DNA of 64,000 nucleotides from Nitrososphaeraceae archaeon (GCA_031316115.1 JALDRC010000004.1:124001-188000); one strand, 5' to 3'; numbered from the stretch's first letter, positions 18,412-27,525 are shown. Translations and numbers: made by a program. The notes: generated by a model from the sequence alone, not told the origin.

Positions 18412-19776
18412 GTGAAATTGGCTCATAAGTTGAAAGAAGAAGAATTAGGAGATTGGAGAAGAAGTCATTATTCATCAGATATTAATTCTGAATATGAAGG
18501 GAGTATCGTGACTGTAATGGGATGGGTGTCAAGTATCAGAGATCATGGAAATATTCAATTTATAATGTTAAGAGACAAAGAAGGAGATTTACAAATTATA
18601 GCTAAAAAGGGACAGTGTTCAGATAATATATACGAAGAAATATCTGCAATAAGGGAACATACTTCTATGGCAATACGTGGAAAAGTAATTACACAGAATA
18701 AGGCTCCAAATGGCATAGAAATAATACCAATTGAAATAAAAATATTTTCGATTCCTTTAAAAGCACCTCCATTTATGATTCAAAACAAGAATCCAGCAGG
18801 AATAGATACCAGATTAGATTTCAGAGCTATCGATTTAAGAAGAAAACAGTTACAGAATATTTTTAATATCAGGAATTCAATCTTAAAATTTGTAAGAGAA
18901 TTTTTATTTACGGAAAAATTTACAGAAGTTAATACTCCAAAAATTATTGCTACTGCTTCGGAAGGTGGTACCGCATTATTTCCTATATTTTACTATGACA
19001 GGGAAGCATTTATGGCACAAAGTCCTCAAATATACAAGGAACAGTTAACAATGTCATTTGAAAATGTCTTCGAGATAGGTCCTATATTTAGGGCTGAACC
19101 TTCACGTACAAATAGACATTTATCTGAAGCTATTTCTATAGATATCGAAAAAGCTTTTGTCGATTATAATGATATTATGATCCTATTGGAAAAAATGATA
19201 AAATATGTAATAAAATCAATAAAAAAGAATCATACTAAAGAGATTTCTGAATTGGAAATAGATCCAACTGTTATTAACAATATAATTAGCAGTGAAGGAA
19301 ATCAACATTTTCCAAGATTCAAATATTCAGATTTAATAGACAGATTGAATAATGCAGGAGAGAGGATTAGATGGGGAGATGACATTTCTCCTAGTGATAT
19401 TAAGAAACTTAATGATGAAAAATTAGAAGGATTTTATTTTATAGTAGATTGGCCATCATCTACTAAACCATTTTATGTGAAAGAGAACATGATTGAACCA
19501 AGAATTTGTGAGTCATTTGATTTGATGTATAGATCTTTAGAAATATCGTCTGGAAGTACCAGAGTGAGTAACAAAGATATTTTGGTAAACAAAATGAAGA
19601 AAAAAGGACTCAATTTGAATTCATTTGATTATCACTTACGTATATTTAATTATGGAATGCCTCCTCACGCAGGATGTGGTATTGGATTAGAAAGGCTTTT
19701 GATGATAATTACAAACGTAGAGAACATTAGAGATACTACTCTATATCCAAGAGATATAGACAGATTATCTCCTTAA
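18412..19776 (+). CDS. aspS: aspartyl-tRNA synthetase, probably non-discriminating (Asp-tRNA Asp/Asn)
   Basis: A 454-residue archaeal-type class IIb synthetase, GTG start. It has an OB-fold anticodon domain (residues 15-120), motif 2 'FRAEPSRTNRHLSEA' near 222 and motif 3 'GCGIGLERLLM' near 420. Relative to the discriminating Thermococcus kodakarensis enzyme, whose Trp26 and Lys85 exclude tRNA-Asn, the aligned residues here are Ser40 and Pro99 ('NKAPNGIEI'). Pro at the latter site is the state known for non-discriminating archaeal AspRS. The amidotransferase genes gatC, gatA and gatB follow immediately, so this enzyme probably makes Asp-tRNA(Asn) as their substrate. The alignment was done by eye from memory of the reference protein. 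Confidence 0.93.
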   Translation: MKLAHKLKEEELGDWRRSHYSSDINSEYEGSIVTVMGWVSSIRDHGNIQFIMLRDKEGDLQIIAKKGQCSDNIYEEISAIREHTSMAIRGKVITQNKAPNGIEIIPIEIKIFSIPLKAPPFMIQNKNPAGIDTRLDFRAIDLRRKQLQNIFNIRNSILKFVREFLFTEKFTEVNTPKIIATASEGGTALFPIFYYDREAFMAQSPQIYKEQLTMSFENVFEIGPIFRAEPSRTNRHLSEAISIDIEKAFVDYNDIMILLEKMIKYVIKSIKKNHTKEISELEIDPTVINNIISSEGNQHFPRFKYSDLIDRLNNAGERIRWGDDISPSDIKKLNDEKLEGFYFIVDWPSSTKPFYVKENMIEPRICESFDLMYRSLEISSGSTRVSNKDILVNKMKKKGLNLNSFDYHLRIFNYGMPPHAGCGIGLERLLMIITNVENIRDTTLYPRDIDRLSP

Positions 19777-19792
19777 CAGAAGTGTTGTATGA

Positions 19793-20065
19793 ATGATTAC
19801 TAGAGAGAATTTAAAACATCTTAGTAAGCTTTCCAAAATACATTTATCTGAAGATCAGTACGAGAACTATGCCAAACAGATTGAGAAAATTGTAAAATAT
19901 TTAGACAAATTGGATGAAATCTCACTAGATCAAACTGAATCGTATTTTACAACAAAGGAAATTGCTGACTTAAGAGATGACGAAGCTAAGGAATTTCATA
20001 ATGAGATAATAAACATGCTTAAAACTAAAAAAAATAGATTTGTTAAAGGTCCTAGGATGAATTAA
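19793..20065 (+). CDS. gatC: Asp/Glu-tRNA amidotransferase subunit C
   Basis: A 90-residue GatC with the usual pattern 'LSKLSKIHLSEDQYENYAKQ' then 'IEKIVKYLDKLDEISLDQTE' (residues 7-47) and the C-terminal 'LRDDEAKEFHNE...KNRFVKGPRMN', whose 'D...F..GPR' is a GatC hallmark. GatC wraps around and stabilises the GatA-GatB pair. It begins 17 bp after aspS and ends 1 bp before the gatA start codon, so all four genes are probably co-transcribed. Confidence 0.92.
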   Translation: MITRENLKHLSKLSKIHLSEDQYENYAKQIEKIVKYLDKLDEISLDQTESYFTTKEIADLRDDEAKEFHNEIINMLKTKKNRFVKGPRMN

Positions 20066-20066
20066 C

Positions 20067-21515
20067 ATGGCTAATTTACCAATTTTAGATATTCAAGGTG
20101 TATCAAATGGTATTAGAGATGGAAATTTTACAGTTGAGGAATATATCACCTCCTTATTGAATAGAATAGAAAAGATAGACAAGAAAATTAATGCCTTCAT
20201 AACGATAAACAAAAATGCTATAAACCAAGCCAAAGAAATAGATAAAAAAATAAAAAATGGAAGACCTATAGGTCCTTTGGCTGGAGTAGCGGTTGGAATT
20301 AAAGACAATATAAGCACTATGGATTTAAAAACTACCTGTGCTTCCAAAATGCTTTCTGAATATATACCTCCATTTAATGCTACGGTAGTACAAAAATTGG
20401 TCGACAATGATGCAATAATGATAGGGAAACTGAACTTGGATGAATTTGCCATGGGATCTACAACTGAATGGAGTTATTTTGGAATTACACGAAATCCTTG
20501 GAATACAAATTATGTTTGTGGGGGTTCATCTGGTGGAAGTGCAGCAAGTGTATCATCACAGATGTGTACTTTTTCGTTAGGTTCAGACACTGGAGGTTCT
20601 ATACGTTGTCCTGCAAGCTTTTGTTCGGTTGTCGGCTTAAAACCTACGTATGGAATGGTTAGCAGATATGGACTTATATCATATTCCAATAGCTTGGAAC
20701 AAATAGGCCCTATAGGTAAAAACACATCTGATGTTAGAAAGATATTTTGGACTATTTCCGGAAAAGATATTAATGATGATACTTCTTTAGACAAGAATAA
20801 CTACAATTTAACAACTAATAATGATTTTAAAAAGAAAATAAAAATTGGTCTAATCAAAGAATTAATTGATGGGGCAGACCAAGATGTTTCAAAGTGCATT
20901 TATTCTTCTTTAAATACTCTTGAAAACCTTGGATTTGAATGTGAAGAGATTTCATTGAAGTATACAGAATATGCACTTGCATCATATTACACTATTGCAA
21001 CAGCGGAAGCAAGCAGCAACCTTGCTAGATACGATAACATAAGATATGGATTTCAATTAGATCCAGATGATTACGAATGGAATTCATATTTTTCAGAAAC
21101 TAGAGGAAATTTTGGAGATGAAGTTAAACGTAGAATAATATTAGGTACATATGTTTTATCTTCTGGATATTATGGAAAATACTACGTTAAAGCTCAGAAA
21201 GCAAAATCTATAATTAAAATGGAATTAAAGAAACTTTTTAAGAAATATGATTTATTAATTTCCCCAACGGTACCTGTTCTTCCATTCAAGATTGGAGAAA
21301 AAATCGACGATCCTTTGAAAATGTATTTAATAGATATTAACACGGTTTTAGCTAATTTATCAGGTATACCTGCAATCTCAGTTCCTGCAGGATTCCGAGA
21401 TGATCTTCCGATTGGTATTCAGATCATGGGAGATGAATTTCAGGAAGAAAAGATTTTAAACGTAAGTGAATTATTTGAAAAATCTATTAATATTAATAAA
21501 TATCCTAATTTATAA
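20067..21515 (+). CDS. gatA: Asp/Glu-tRNA amidotransferase subunit A (amidase)
   Basis: A 482-residue amidase-signature enzyme that hydrolyses glutamine and feeds ammonia to GatB. The Ser-cisSer-Lys triad is in place: Lys in 'VAVGIKDNI' (about residue 77), then 'GGSSGGSAASVSS' (about 151) and 'GSDTGGSIRCPAS' (about 173). Full length for GatA (about 480). It is placed 1 bp after gatC and 5 bp before gatB. Confidence 0.95.
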   Translation: MANLPILDIQGVSNGIRDGNFTVEEYITSLLNRIEKIDKKINAFITINKNAINQAKEIDKKIKNGRPIGPLAGVAVGIKDNISTMDLKTTCASKMLSEYIPPFNATVVQKLVDNDAIMIGKLNLDEFAMGSTTEWSYFGITRNPWNTNYVCGGSSGGSAASVSSQMCTFSLGSDTGGSIRCPASFCSVVGLKPTYGMVSRYGLISYSNSLEQIGPIGKNTSDVRKIFWTISGKDINDDTSLDKNNYNLTTNNDFKKKIKIGLIKELIDGADQDVSKCIYSSLNTLENLGFECEEISLKYTEYALASYYTIATAEASSNLARYDNIRYGFQLDPDDYEWNSYFSETRGNFGDEVKRRIILGTYVLSSGYYGKYYVKAQKAKSIIKMELKKLFKKYDLLISPTVPVLPFKIGEKIDDPLKMYLIDINTVLANLSGIPAISVPAGFRDDLPIGIQIMGDEFQEEKILNVSELFEKSININKYPNL

Positions 21516-21520
21516 TAACA

Positions 21521-22942
21521 TTGACTATAAAAATTGGTTTAGAGATACATTGTCAATTAACTGAAATACAGAGTAAATTATTTTGTTCTTGTTTTTCAAA
21601 TTATAGAACCAAAGATATAAATGAAAATATATGTCCTGTGTGTGTTGGATTACCAGGTTCCTTACCTCTTTTAAACAGAAATGCGTTGAATCATGCTATA
21701 ATGATTTCCAAAGCACTTAATTGTGAAATGCCTGGAATGATGATGTTTTCCAGGAAAAATTATTTCTATCCTGATCTTCCTAAAAATTTTCAGATCACAC
21801 AATACGATACAGACGAAACTAATACCTGTATCGGAAAGAGAGGTAAAGTGTATTATGGAGATGGCAAAAAGGTTAGAATACTAAGGATCCAATTAGAGGA
21901 AGATCCTGGTCGAATAGTTTATGAAGAAAATACAAAACAAGCCTTAATTGATTACAATAGATCTGGTGTAGCATTGGTAGAAATTGTTACAGCACCAGAT
22001 TTTGATGATCCGAAAGATGTAAGATTATTTCTAAACAAAATAACTTCAATATTAGCACATCTTAATGTATGCAGAACAGATTTAGAAGGATCGATTAGAT
22101 GTGATGCCAATATCTCTATTGGAGAGGGTAAAAAAGTAGAAATAAAAAATGTAAGTTCATTCAAGGATGTTGAAAAAGCTCTAACATATGAAATAGCAAG
22201 ACAACAAACTATGAATGTACATGATATAGAGATAAAGGCTGAAACAAGACATTGGGATGAAAAGCGTAAAATCACAAAACAATCAAGGTCCAAAGAAGAG
22301 GTAGAGGATTATAGATACTTTCCCGAACCAGATATTCCAAAAATTATCGTAGATAAAAAATATATTTCTTCTCTTAAAATTCCAGAGCTTCCTGACGATA
22401 GGAAACTAAGATTTATTAGTCAATTTGGATTATCAGAACATGTTTCCCAAGTACTAATAGATAACAAGGAGTTGGGAGATCTGTTCGAATCCGCAGTGAA
22501 AATATATTATTCTCCTGTATCGATTTCAAACTGGATAGTTAGTGATATTTTGGCTTTTTTAGACTTTGATTCATCAGGAAAGAAAACTCTGGAAGAAATG
22601 AAAATTAATGCAAATCACATTGTAGAAGTAGCAAGACTAGTGGATGAAAACGTAATAAATAGAACAGTTGCAAAGAGTATTTTAAGCAGAATTATTAAAA
22701 CTGGTGAATTACCTTCTAAAATAATCAATGAAAAACAGGTTTCTCTAATTACCGATGAAAAAATTTTGAGCAAAACAATTTGTAGTGTATTCGACAAAGA
22801 AAAGAATGCAGTAGAGGATGCAAAAAAAAATCCAACTGTTATTAATTATTTGTTAGGAAAGGTTATGAGAGAGACAAGTGGCAGGGCTGATGCCAAGATC
22901 ACTTTAAGATTGATAAGAAAGAATTTAGGAGTTGGAAGATAA
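21521..22942 (+). CDS. gatB: Asp/Glu-tRNA amidotransferase subunit B
   Basis: A 473-residue GatB, TTG start chosen because 'TIKIGLEIHCQL' is the family N-terminus. GatB phosphorylates the carboxylate of the mischarged aminoacyl-tRNA and amidates it with ammonia channelled from GatA. Visible marks are the zinc cysteines 'KLFCSCF' and 'ICPVCVGLPG', the signature 'YFYPDLPKNFQITQYD' (about residues 84-99), and the C-terminal YqeY-like helical domain ending 'GRADAKITLRLIRKNL'. This is GatB rather than GatE (archaeal GatDE), so the complex is GatCAB. The Asp-to-Asn role is suggested by the adjacent aspS. Confidence 0.95.
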   Translation: MTIKIGLEIHCQLTEIQSKLFCSCFSNYRTKDINENICPVCVGLPGSLPLLNRNALNHAIMISKALNCEMPGMMMFSRKNYFYPDLPKNFQITQYDTDETNTCIGKRGKVYYGDGKKVRILRIQLEEDPGRIVYEENTKQALIDYNRSGVALVEIVTAPDFDDPKDVRLFLNKITSILAHLNVCRTDLEGSIRCDANISIGEGKKVEIKNVSSFKDVEKALTYEIARQQTMNVHDIEIKAETRHWDEKRKITKQSRSKEEVEDYRYFPEPDIPKIIVDKKYISSLKIPELPDDRKLRFISQFGLSEHVSQVLIDNKELGDLFESAVKIYYSPVSISNWIVSDILAFLDFDSSGKKTLEEMKINANHIVEVARLVDENVINRTVAKSILSRIIKTGELPSKIINEKQVSLITDEKILSKTICSVFDKEKNAVEDAKKNPTVINYLLGKVMRETSGRADAKITLRLIRKNLGVGR

Positions 22943-23494
22943 ACAATTGAAGTTTTAGTTAAGGATAGACTAAATAACTTTTGACTTGGAGATAGAAGAT
23001 ACATACCCAAATCTTTGTACCATTGCTCTACTGCTTGAAAGTGTAATAATGTTAGGTTTGGCTAAAACCTAATAATTGTATATAAAAATAAAACCAGTTA
23101 TTTAGATATATAGTATTTTTATTCCAAATTTGTGGTTGTTTTATATTTAGTTGTTAGAATAAACAAAAAATATTTGTATATGGATATTCTAAAATAAACA
23201 TATTATATCTTACTGAGTAGATTTATTTTTGTATTATGTTATTTCATAGTTATTATTGATGCATTTTAAACTTTTAACGTAAATTGATGAAAAACATATA
23301 GAAGTATTTAATTTTATATTTGAATCAAATTAATTGTGACTATTATATAAAATATTTATTCAAGAAAAATCAAATTTTAATCATTTTGTTATAGATTTTA
23401 AGATATTTTAAATATGATAATTCATGCCAACAACCCAATACATTTAAGATTCCTTCTTACATAACAACATATTCCATTCTTTTTGGTAATTGTA
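22943..23494. other. 552-bp AT-rich spacer between gatB and an IS relic
   Basis: No coding frame was found. A perfect 8-bp stem (ttaggttt 23052-23059 with aaacctaa 23065-23072, 5-nt loop) lies about 110 bp after the gatB stop. It could help terminate the aspS-gat transcript, but it is not followed by a clear T run. The rest is very AT-rich. Confidence 0.5.
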
Positions 23495-23553
23495 ATTAGC
23501 TGATGTACTTGTATACATAGGTTACAATTTCATTTACTGACATGGGTAACACT
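23495..23553 (+). repeat. left terminal inverted repeat of the IS481-like relic
   Basis: Pairs with 24491-24549. The inner 50 bases (23504-23553) differ at roughly seven positions; the outer nine at about two. Confidence 0.8.
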
Positions 23554-23604
23554 CTCTAGCTCTGCTAGGAAGTTTATAGGAAATAGATTTACAAACAAAA
23601 TATA

Positions 23605-24514
23605 ATTTACTTCATGAAAAAGAATGGCCTGGAGATACTGTAATTGATATCTGTATTAGATATCAGATATCTAGAAAGATATACTACAAGTGGAAAAACA
23701 GGTACCTAAAGTATGGAATAGAAGGTTTACATGATAAAAGTACAAAACCTCATAATATCCAACCTGGAAAAGTAACAAAAGAGATAGAACAGGAAATACT
23801 AAATTTACGTCAACTAAAAGATTTGGATGCAATCGTATAAAATTCAGATTAAAAGACTAAAGCAGGTATCACTAATACCAGAACCACATACAATATACTG
23901 AAAAGACATGGTTTGAATATCTTTTCATGTAAAATCAACACAGAAAATACAAAAGATTTGCAATGAAAAAACCTAATCAAATGGTAGATGGACATTTTAG
24001 GACCATTTTACATAGAGAATTGTGCTCAAAAGAACTATGTTATCAGTTGTGAAGATGATTGTTCAAGAAAGATAGCAAGTGAATGGACTGAGAGAAAAAG
24101 GAGTGTAGATGTAATAGATTGCTGGAAGACTACATAGTAGATAATGGTAAACCAGAAAAGGTAATGCATGATAATGGTAAACAGTTTACATCCAAGATAT
24201 TCAGACGTTTTCTACGACGTAACAATATAAAAGATAAATCCATACCTGCTAGATATCCACAATTACAGGGAAAAATTGAAGCATATAACAAGATTGTAAA
24301 GAATGAGTTTCTAGCAGTAGAAAATATTCCTAATGTAGAAGATGGAAAAATAATGTATTCCATGTTTGTCAAAGCATACAATGAAGAAAGAGAACATGGT
24401 GGTATAGGTGGTCATACACCATCTGAAATGTTTCTTATAAAAGGAAGATTAAATAGTTATAATGGTAACAAGAAAATCAAGCAGATAAAAAGTGTTACCC
24501 ATGTTGGTAAGTGA
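23605..24514 (+). pseudogene. inactivated IS481-like transposase (rve/DDE integrase core)
   Basis: Translation in one frame from about 23605 gives an N-terminal helix-turn-helix part ('EWPGDTVIDICIRYQISRK', 'YYKWKNRYLKYGIEGLHDKS') and then meets stops near 23838, 23850, 23962 and 23980. The core resumes with 'MDILGPFYIENCAQKNYVIS' near 23990, which carries the first catalytic Asp. A frameshift near 24119 leads into the last 131 codons, with 'HDNGKQFTSKIFRRFL' (second Asp) and 'QLQGKIEAYNKIVKNEF' (Glu). At least four stops and one frameshift exclude function. The open piece at 24119-24514 is the C-terminal remnant only. Confidence 0.8.
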
Positions 24515-24549
24515 ATCTGTTACCTATGTATACAAGTACAACAACTAAT
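24491..24549 (-). repeat. right terminal inverted repeat of the IS481-like relic
   Basis: Complement of 23495-23553. It includes the last codons of the dead transposase gene, whose stop lies at 24512-24514 inside the repeat. Confidence 0.8.
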
Positions 24550-25205
24550 ACAGTGTCTTTTATCATTTGTTTTATCAATGAATCAATCTTACTGATTCTC
24601 TACCTAAATTCATTCTTTGTTGGTTAGTATTCTATAAAGACCATAATTTCTGTGATTGTTAATCAATTTATAGATACTACGGTAATTGACATCAATATTT
24701 CTAGCTTTATCCATATATCTCATTCCGATTTTTTCCCTTACTGTGAGAGATCTTATGTACTCTACATTATCCTTGGTATTGTCATGAAGGGAATCTGGTC
24801 TTTTTCTGAACGAGATAGTATAATTATATAATATTTGGTAACTTATTAGCTTATACCACGTTAAAGCTCCTTCTATAAACAAAAATGAATATTAAGTATT
24901 GATTAACTACCAGATGCTTGATAAATCCTACTTTATATATTACCATCTATTTTCTTCACGTAAAAATACCTGTAAAATCTAATTTTGGAAAGGAACGTGA
25001 AAGCTAAATCGAGTTATGATAGTGTTAAGATAGAATCGGATAATCTATGATTGATTTTTCCTTTCAAAAAACAAAAAAGATGTGTATTAGATGATTTATA
25101 TATAAATAATAGATAAATTTTGAATTGACTAATGATCTTTAATTTATTACTACAAATTAAAAGGAGTGACTAGGATAAACGATTTAGAGATTAGAACAAA
25201 TCTAA
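24550..25205. other. AT-rich spacer beyond the IS relic
   Basis: Apart from one doubtful 90-codon frame on the minus strand (24610-24882) nothing recognisable is present. No RNA-like GC-rich segment was seen. Confidence 0.5.
24610..24882 (-). CDS. doubtful small ORF, possibly a decayed gene
   Basis: A 90-codon frame. Its second half ('EYIRSLTVREKIGMRYMDKA', 'IDVNYRSIYKLINNHRNYG') has a composition and helical pattern like a real helix-turn-helix protein. The first part does not, no family is recognised, and it lies just outside a dead insertion sequence. It may be a chance frame or a remnant of a DNA-binding protein. Confidence 0.25.
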   Translation of the reverse strand: MFIEGALTWYKLISYQILYNYTISFRKRPDSLHDNTKDNVEYIRSLTVREKIGMRYMDKARNIDVNYRSIYKLINNHRNYGLYRILTNKE

Positions 25206-26438
25206 TTATCTCATGTTTTCTAAATGTTGTAGAATCATTGGAAGAAATACACCAACATCTGTTACTATTCCAATTGCTTGAGTAGTACCTCTATCTAATA
25301 GTTTAGTAACAACAGATTGATTTATATCAACTGCTATGACTTTTATGTATGACGGTAACATATTTCCTACTGCAATTGAATGTAACATTGACGAAAGCAT
25401 TATAACCATGCTTGCATCTTTTAAGAGTTCTTTATATTGTCTCTGTGCTTCTACAATATCAGTAACAACATCTGGAATAGGACCATCGTCTCTTATAGAT
25501 CCAGATAGAACGTATGGTACTTTATTTTGTATGCACTCATACATGATTCCTTTTTTTAGGATACCTTTTTCAACCATTTTTCTTATAGATCCATACTTGA
25601 AAACTTCGTTGATTGACTGCATATGATTCCTGTGTCCTCGAACTGCTAAAGTTCCATCATCGATATTCATTCCTAGAGATGTCCCTAACAGCGCATTTTC
25701 AATGTCATGTACCGCTAACGCATTTCCTGTAAGTAAACCATGAACGTACCCCATGCTTATCAATTTAGATAAAGATTGAGAGCCACCTGCATGAACTATT
25801 ACTGGTCCTCCTACAATAATTATTTTGCCATTATTTTTTTTGACTTGATGAATATCTTTCGCGACTTTTTTAATAATATGTTGAGTAGGTCTCTCACTAG
25901 ATGAATTACTACTCATGAATTGGAAAATATCTACACCCTGACGTGGCCTTTCTTCTGGAATAATTCTTATACCTCTTTCCTTGATTACTATTAAATCTCC
26001 TTTTTTTATGTCTCTAATCATAGTGCATTTAGCTCTATTTTTTTGTGTATCAACCATTATACATTTATCCATCATAATATTTTCTACATCTATCCATTTT
26101 CCATCATAACATACCTGTGTGGGTTTATTGGTCGTACTATAAAAAAAATCTGGCATAACCATATCAGATGGTGCCGGTTCCAATAAAACATCTTTAGTTA
26201 TAATCGGTTGTGCACCTTCCCTGTAAATAGCATCTAAAATTTGATCTAAATGTTTTTGATTGTTTCCACCTATCAATAGTCTGGCATAACTGGGATCAGT
26301 TTTCTTTCTCCCTACGGTAAATTCTAGAACTTTAAAATCTCCTTTTAAATCCATTATTTTATCAAAAATATTAGTTAAAATCATTGAATCAATTAGATGA
26401 CCTTTAACTTCTATTTCTGTTTCTAATTTCCTTGCCAA
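25206..26438 (-). CDS. TIGR00300 / LOR-SDH domain protein (archaeal ornithine cyclodeaminase-like)
   Basis: A 410-residue member of the LOR/SDH family, TTG start fixed by 'ARKLETEIEVKGHLIDSMIL', the family N-terminus. The N-terminal LOR domain (about 1-110) ends near 'QPIITKDVLLEPAPSDMVMP'. The C-terminal part carries the nucleotide-binding region 'GKIIIVGGPVIVHAGG' and later 'LLTGNALAVHDIENALLGTSLG' and 'DDGPIPDVVTDIVEAQ'. Methanogen members have been reported as an archaeal ornithine cyclodeaminase giving proline, and the same domain occurs in cyanobacterial AgrE/ArgZ. Ornithine-to-proline conversion is therefore the best guess, by family knowledge only. Twin 16-bp direct repeats sit just upstream. 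Confidence 0.85.
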   Translation of the reverse strand: MARKLETEIEVKGHLIDSMILTNIFDKIMDLKGDFKVLEFTVGRKKTDPSYARLLIGGNNQKHLDQILDAIYREGAQPIITKDVLLEPAPSDMVMPDFFYSTTNKPTQVCYDGKWIDVENIMMDKCIMVDTQKNRAKCTMIRDIKKGDLIVIKERGIRIIPEERPRQGVDIFQFMSSNSSSERPTQHIIKKVAKDIHQVKKNNGKIIIVGGPVIVHAGGSQSLSKLISMGYVHGLLTGNALAVHDIENALLGTSLGMNIDDGTLAVRGHRNHMQSINEVFKYGSIRKMVEKGILKKGIMYECIQNKVPYVLSGSIRDDGPIPDVVTDIVEAQRQYKELLKDASMVIMLSSMLHSIAVGNMLPSYIKVIAVDINQSVVTKLLDRGTTQAIGIVTDVGVFLPMILQHLENMR

Positions 26439-26463
26439 ATTACATTATTAGAATGGAGTTTCG

Positions 26464-26504
26464 TACTTAAGGATTAATTCTTGATTCATACTTAAGGATT
26501 AATT
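26464..26504 (-). promoter_or_regulatory. tandem 16-bp direct repeats upstream of the LOR/SDH gene
   Basis: The 16 bases tacttaaggattaatt occur at 26464-26479 and again at 26489-26504, 25 bp apart start to start. Each copy contains the palindrome cttaag. They lie 26-66 bp upstream of the LOR/SDH start on the minus strand, and the second copy reaches the stop codon of the upstream gene. Two sites spaced by about 2.5 helical turns look like a dimer-bound operator, but this is inferred. Confidence 0.4.
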
Positions 26505-26829
26505 ATATTGGTAAGGATAGTTTTCCAAAATATTCTTTTAAATTTTGTTCCTTCTGTATTTTAAAAATGATATTATTCTTCTCTTCTTCCGAAAACCATT
26601 GGGCGATAGATTTAGCTATTCCATTAGAATCGCATAAAACGATCATATAGCCATTTGTTTCTTTAACGACTGCAAATAGATTCTCCTCACCTACTGGTTC
26701 CCAGTTATTTGATTTATTATCTTTTAGTGCAAGAGCAGGCATAGCAGTATTTCCGGTATAAAGTTTTAAAAGGTCTCGTGCTTGTTTAACACGTTTTTCT
26801 CCAAGTTTTAATGCCATGAAATATTGCAT
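26503..26829 (-). CDS. conserved hypothetical protein, 108 aa
   Basis: A small soluble protein of no recognised family. It starts 'MQYFMALKLGEKRVKQARDL', and a second ATG at residue 5 (26817) is equally possible. The middle ('EENLFAVVKETNGYMIVLCD') alternates like a beta sheet, and the ends are charged helices. It lies 28 bp after the HD-domain gene and 64 bp before the LOR/SDH gene, all on the minus strand, so the three may be co-transcribed. No function is proposed. Confidence 0.6.
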   Translation of the reverse strand: MQYFMALKLGEKRVKQARDLLKLYTGNTAMPALALKDNKSNNWEPVGEENLFAVVKETNGYMIVLCDSNGIAKSIAQWFSEEEKNNIIFKIQKEQNLKEYFGKLSLPI

Positions 26830-26857
26830 ATTATAGATAGTATTTTTTATTCATCGG

Positions 26858-27493
26858 TTATTTTAAATTTTTTAGTATATTGGCTACGTATGGAATTTCA
26901 TATAGTGTATAATTTTTTTCTCCATCATAAGGGCTTTTGGTAAACTTCAAAAATTCTGCTAAGTGTTTTATAGGATATCCTTGAACAGAATATTCCTTAG
27001 CCTGTAACATCATTTCTAGCTTATCTAGATTGTGAACTAACTTAGCCTCTTTAGAACGGTTGGAAATAAATTCTTTCCATATATTCATGTAGGAAATTGA
27101 GATATTTGACGGAAGCGAAAATAATATTGATTTCATAGCTTCATTTTCTTTAAATCTTTTCTCTTTTTTTGGAACTTCTCCAGGCATAACATCTCCGATT
27201 ATAGCTTCCGCCAAATCATGGATAATACACATCTTTATTACTTTGTGTGTATCTAGACCCATAATGTCTGAAAAAAACATGCATAATGCCGACAACGAAT
27301 AACTATGATCTGCAATAGACTCTCCATCTAGTATTTTCCCTTTTGCTAGCCAACCAGTTCTTTTAATTTTTTTTAGCTTTAGAACGGATTGAATAAAGAT
27401 ATCAATTTTAAATTCTTTTGTTTCATGTTTAGGATTTTTATTGTTAAATGGAGTAAATCTGCTCTTATTAGAAGAGTTATTTGTATTAAACAT
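26858..27493 (-). CDS. HD-domain phosphohydrolase (HDDC2/YfbR-like)
   Basis: About 211 residues from the ATG at 27493. The metal-binding residues of the HD superfamily are present: His in 'ESIADHSYSLSALCMFF', the HD pair in 'CIIHDLAEAIIGDVMPGEVP', and a later Asp in 'VHNLDKLEMMLQAKEY'. The last two stretches are characteristic of HDDC2/YfbR-type 5'-deoxynucleotidases, which hydrolyse dNMPs. The frame remains open upstream to 27727, but that part overlaps a separate membrane microprotein in another frame and is not HD-like, so the later start is preferred. The substrate is inferred from family only. Confidence 0.82.
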   Translation of the reverse strand: MFNTNNSSNKSRFTPFNNKNPKHETKEFKIDIFIQSVLKLKKIKRTGWLAKGKILDGESIADHSYSLSALCMFFSDIMGLDTHKVIKMCIIHDLAEAIIGDVMPGEVPKKEKRFKENEAMKSILFSLPSNISISYMNIWKEFISNRSKEAKLVHNLDKLEMMLQAKEYSVQGYPIKHLAEFLKFTKSPYDGEKNYTLYEIPYVANILKNLK

Positions 27494-27525
27494 ATTAAAT
27501 AAGAAAAAATTCAAAGTTTTATCTT

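Larger units (their letters stand above)
23495..24549 (+). mobile_element. decayed IS481-like insertion sequence with about 59-bp inverted repeats
   Basis: The outer ends are long imperfect inverted repeats: 23495-23553 matches the complement of 24491-24549 at most positions, with long identical blocks such as tgtacttgtatacatagg (left, from 23504) and acatgggtaacact. The interior holds a broken transposase with a DDE integrase core. No convincing target duplication was found outside the repeats, either because it has mutated or because the true ends differ by a few bases. Compared with the IS6 copy at 2279-2999, this element is old and dead. Confidence 0.75.

Noticed and set aside
23052-23072. 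Hairpin after gatB as a terminator
   Set aside because: Stem is perfect but 110 bp from the stop and without a T run, so it is only mentioned in the spacer entry.
26464-26504. CRISPR-like repeat
   Set aside because: Only two copies with a 9-bp gap; no array structure and no cas genes. Better read as an operator candidate.
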